Positions 5,770-5,908 of a DNA stretch of 5,908 bases are shown here, one piece after another (the first letter of the stretch is position 1; every line of letters starts with the position of its first letter). This DNA is from Burkholderiaceae bacterium (GTDB lineage: Bacteria; Pseudomonadota; Gammaproteobacteria; Burkholderiales; Burkholderiaceae_D): positions 1 to 5,908 of the forward strand of contig JAIELO010000406.1 of the NCBI GenBank assembly GCA_019752915.1, in the 5' to 3' direction. Position numbers and translations under genes: made by a program. The notes beneath the pieces are model-generated. The model worked only from the letters and a program-made list of their open reading frames with translations, was not told the origin of the DNA and ran no database searches.

Positions 5770-5908
5770 TGGTCGCGCCAGTGACGCGCAGCATACCCTA
5801 CGCCTTGCTGCGCTATCAGGGCGCCATGCTGCGTGCCAGCGCTAAAATGCTCTGGCAAGCGGCGCTGCGCGGGCTATTTCCACGCCCAACTAGTCTCCCG
5901 CAAGCCAC
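5769..5908 (+). CDS. Unknown protein, N-terminal start, runs off window (partial)
   Basis: The stop TGA (5767-5769) of the serine hydrolase overlaps ATG 5769-5771 as TGATG, a typical arrangement for translational coupling. The frame stays open for 46 codons to the window end with about 70 percent G/C at third positions, similar to neighbouring genes. The product begins MVAPVTRSIPYALLRYQGAM and continues with a basic, helix-prone stretch rich in Leu, Ala and Arg, without an obvious signal peptide or known motif. I do not recognise the family. In-frame ATGs at 5826 and 5847 are alternative starts. If real, it forms an operon with the hydrolase. Confidence 0.55.
   Translation, partial: MVAPVTRSIPYALLRYQGAMLRASAKMLWQAALRGLFPRPTSLPQA

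Overview
The window is GC-rich, with a strong G/C bias at third codon positions in the genes. Its gene content and a tandem glycine riboswitch suggest a chromosomal segment of a betaproteobacterium, most likely an Oxalobacteraceae relative (Massilia/Duganella/Janthinobacterium type). That placement is inferred from composition and protein character, not from a search. I see no tRNA, rRNA, insertion sequence, CRISPR array or phage gene. All six genes called are on the + strand.

Layout. (1) Bases 1-373 hold the C-terminal end of a DUF885-family protein. (2) Bases 443-1369 encode a cupin_8/JmjC-like protein whose HxD...H and lysine pattern closely follows the Fe(II)/2-oxoglutarate hydroxylase FIH. 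(3) Bases 1370-1710 are a non-coding leader holding a complete two-aptamer glycine riboswitch (about 1455-1651), then a short expression platform and a Shine-Dalgarno site. (4) Bases 1711-2976 encode an FAD-dependent DadA/DAO-family amino acid dehydrogenase. (5) Bases 3018-3986 encode an exported TPR protein with one clear membrane helix and a long Gly/Pro/Tyr-rich tail. It lies 41 bases downstream with no terminator between. (6) A strong rho-independent terminator (4018-4045) closes this unit. (7) Bases 4046-4380 are an intergenic stretch with lower GC, one inverted repeat and a possible promoter. (8) Bases 4381-5769 encode a membrane-anchored or exported serine hydrolase of the beta-lactamase/6-aminohexanoate-dimer-hydrolase type. 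(9) A new reading frame starts at 5769 in a TGATG stop/start overlap and runs off the window end.

How it fits together. The clearest unit is the riboswitch, the FAD dehydrogenase, the TPR membrane protein and the terminator. High glycine would probably raise expression of an enzyme that oxidises glycine or a D-amino acid. The leader has no intrinsic terminator, and the 5' strand of the aptamer II P1 stem can alternatively pair with the Shine-Dalgarno site. Control is therefore most simply read as translational and glycine-activated. The linked TPR protein has no assigned function, but would share the transcript. The flanking DUF885, JmjC-like and serine hydrolase genes look like ordinary chromosomal neighbours with no evident functional link to it.
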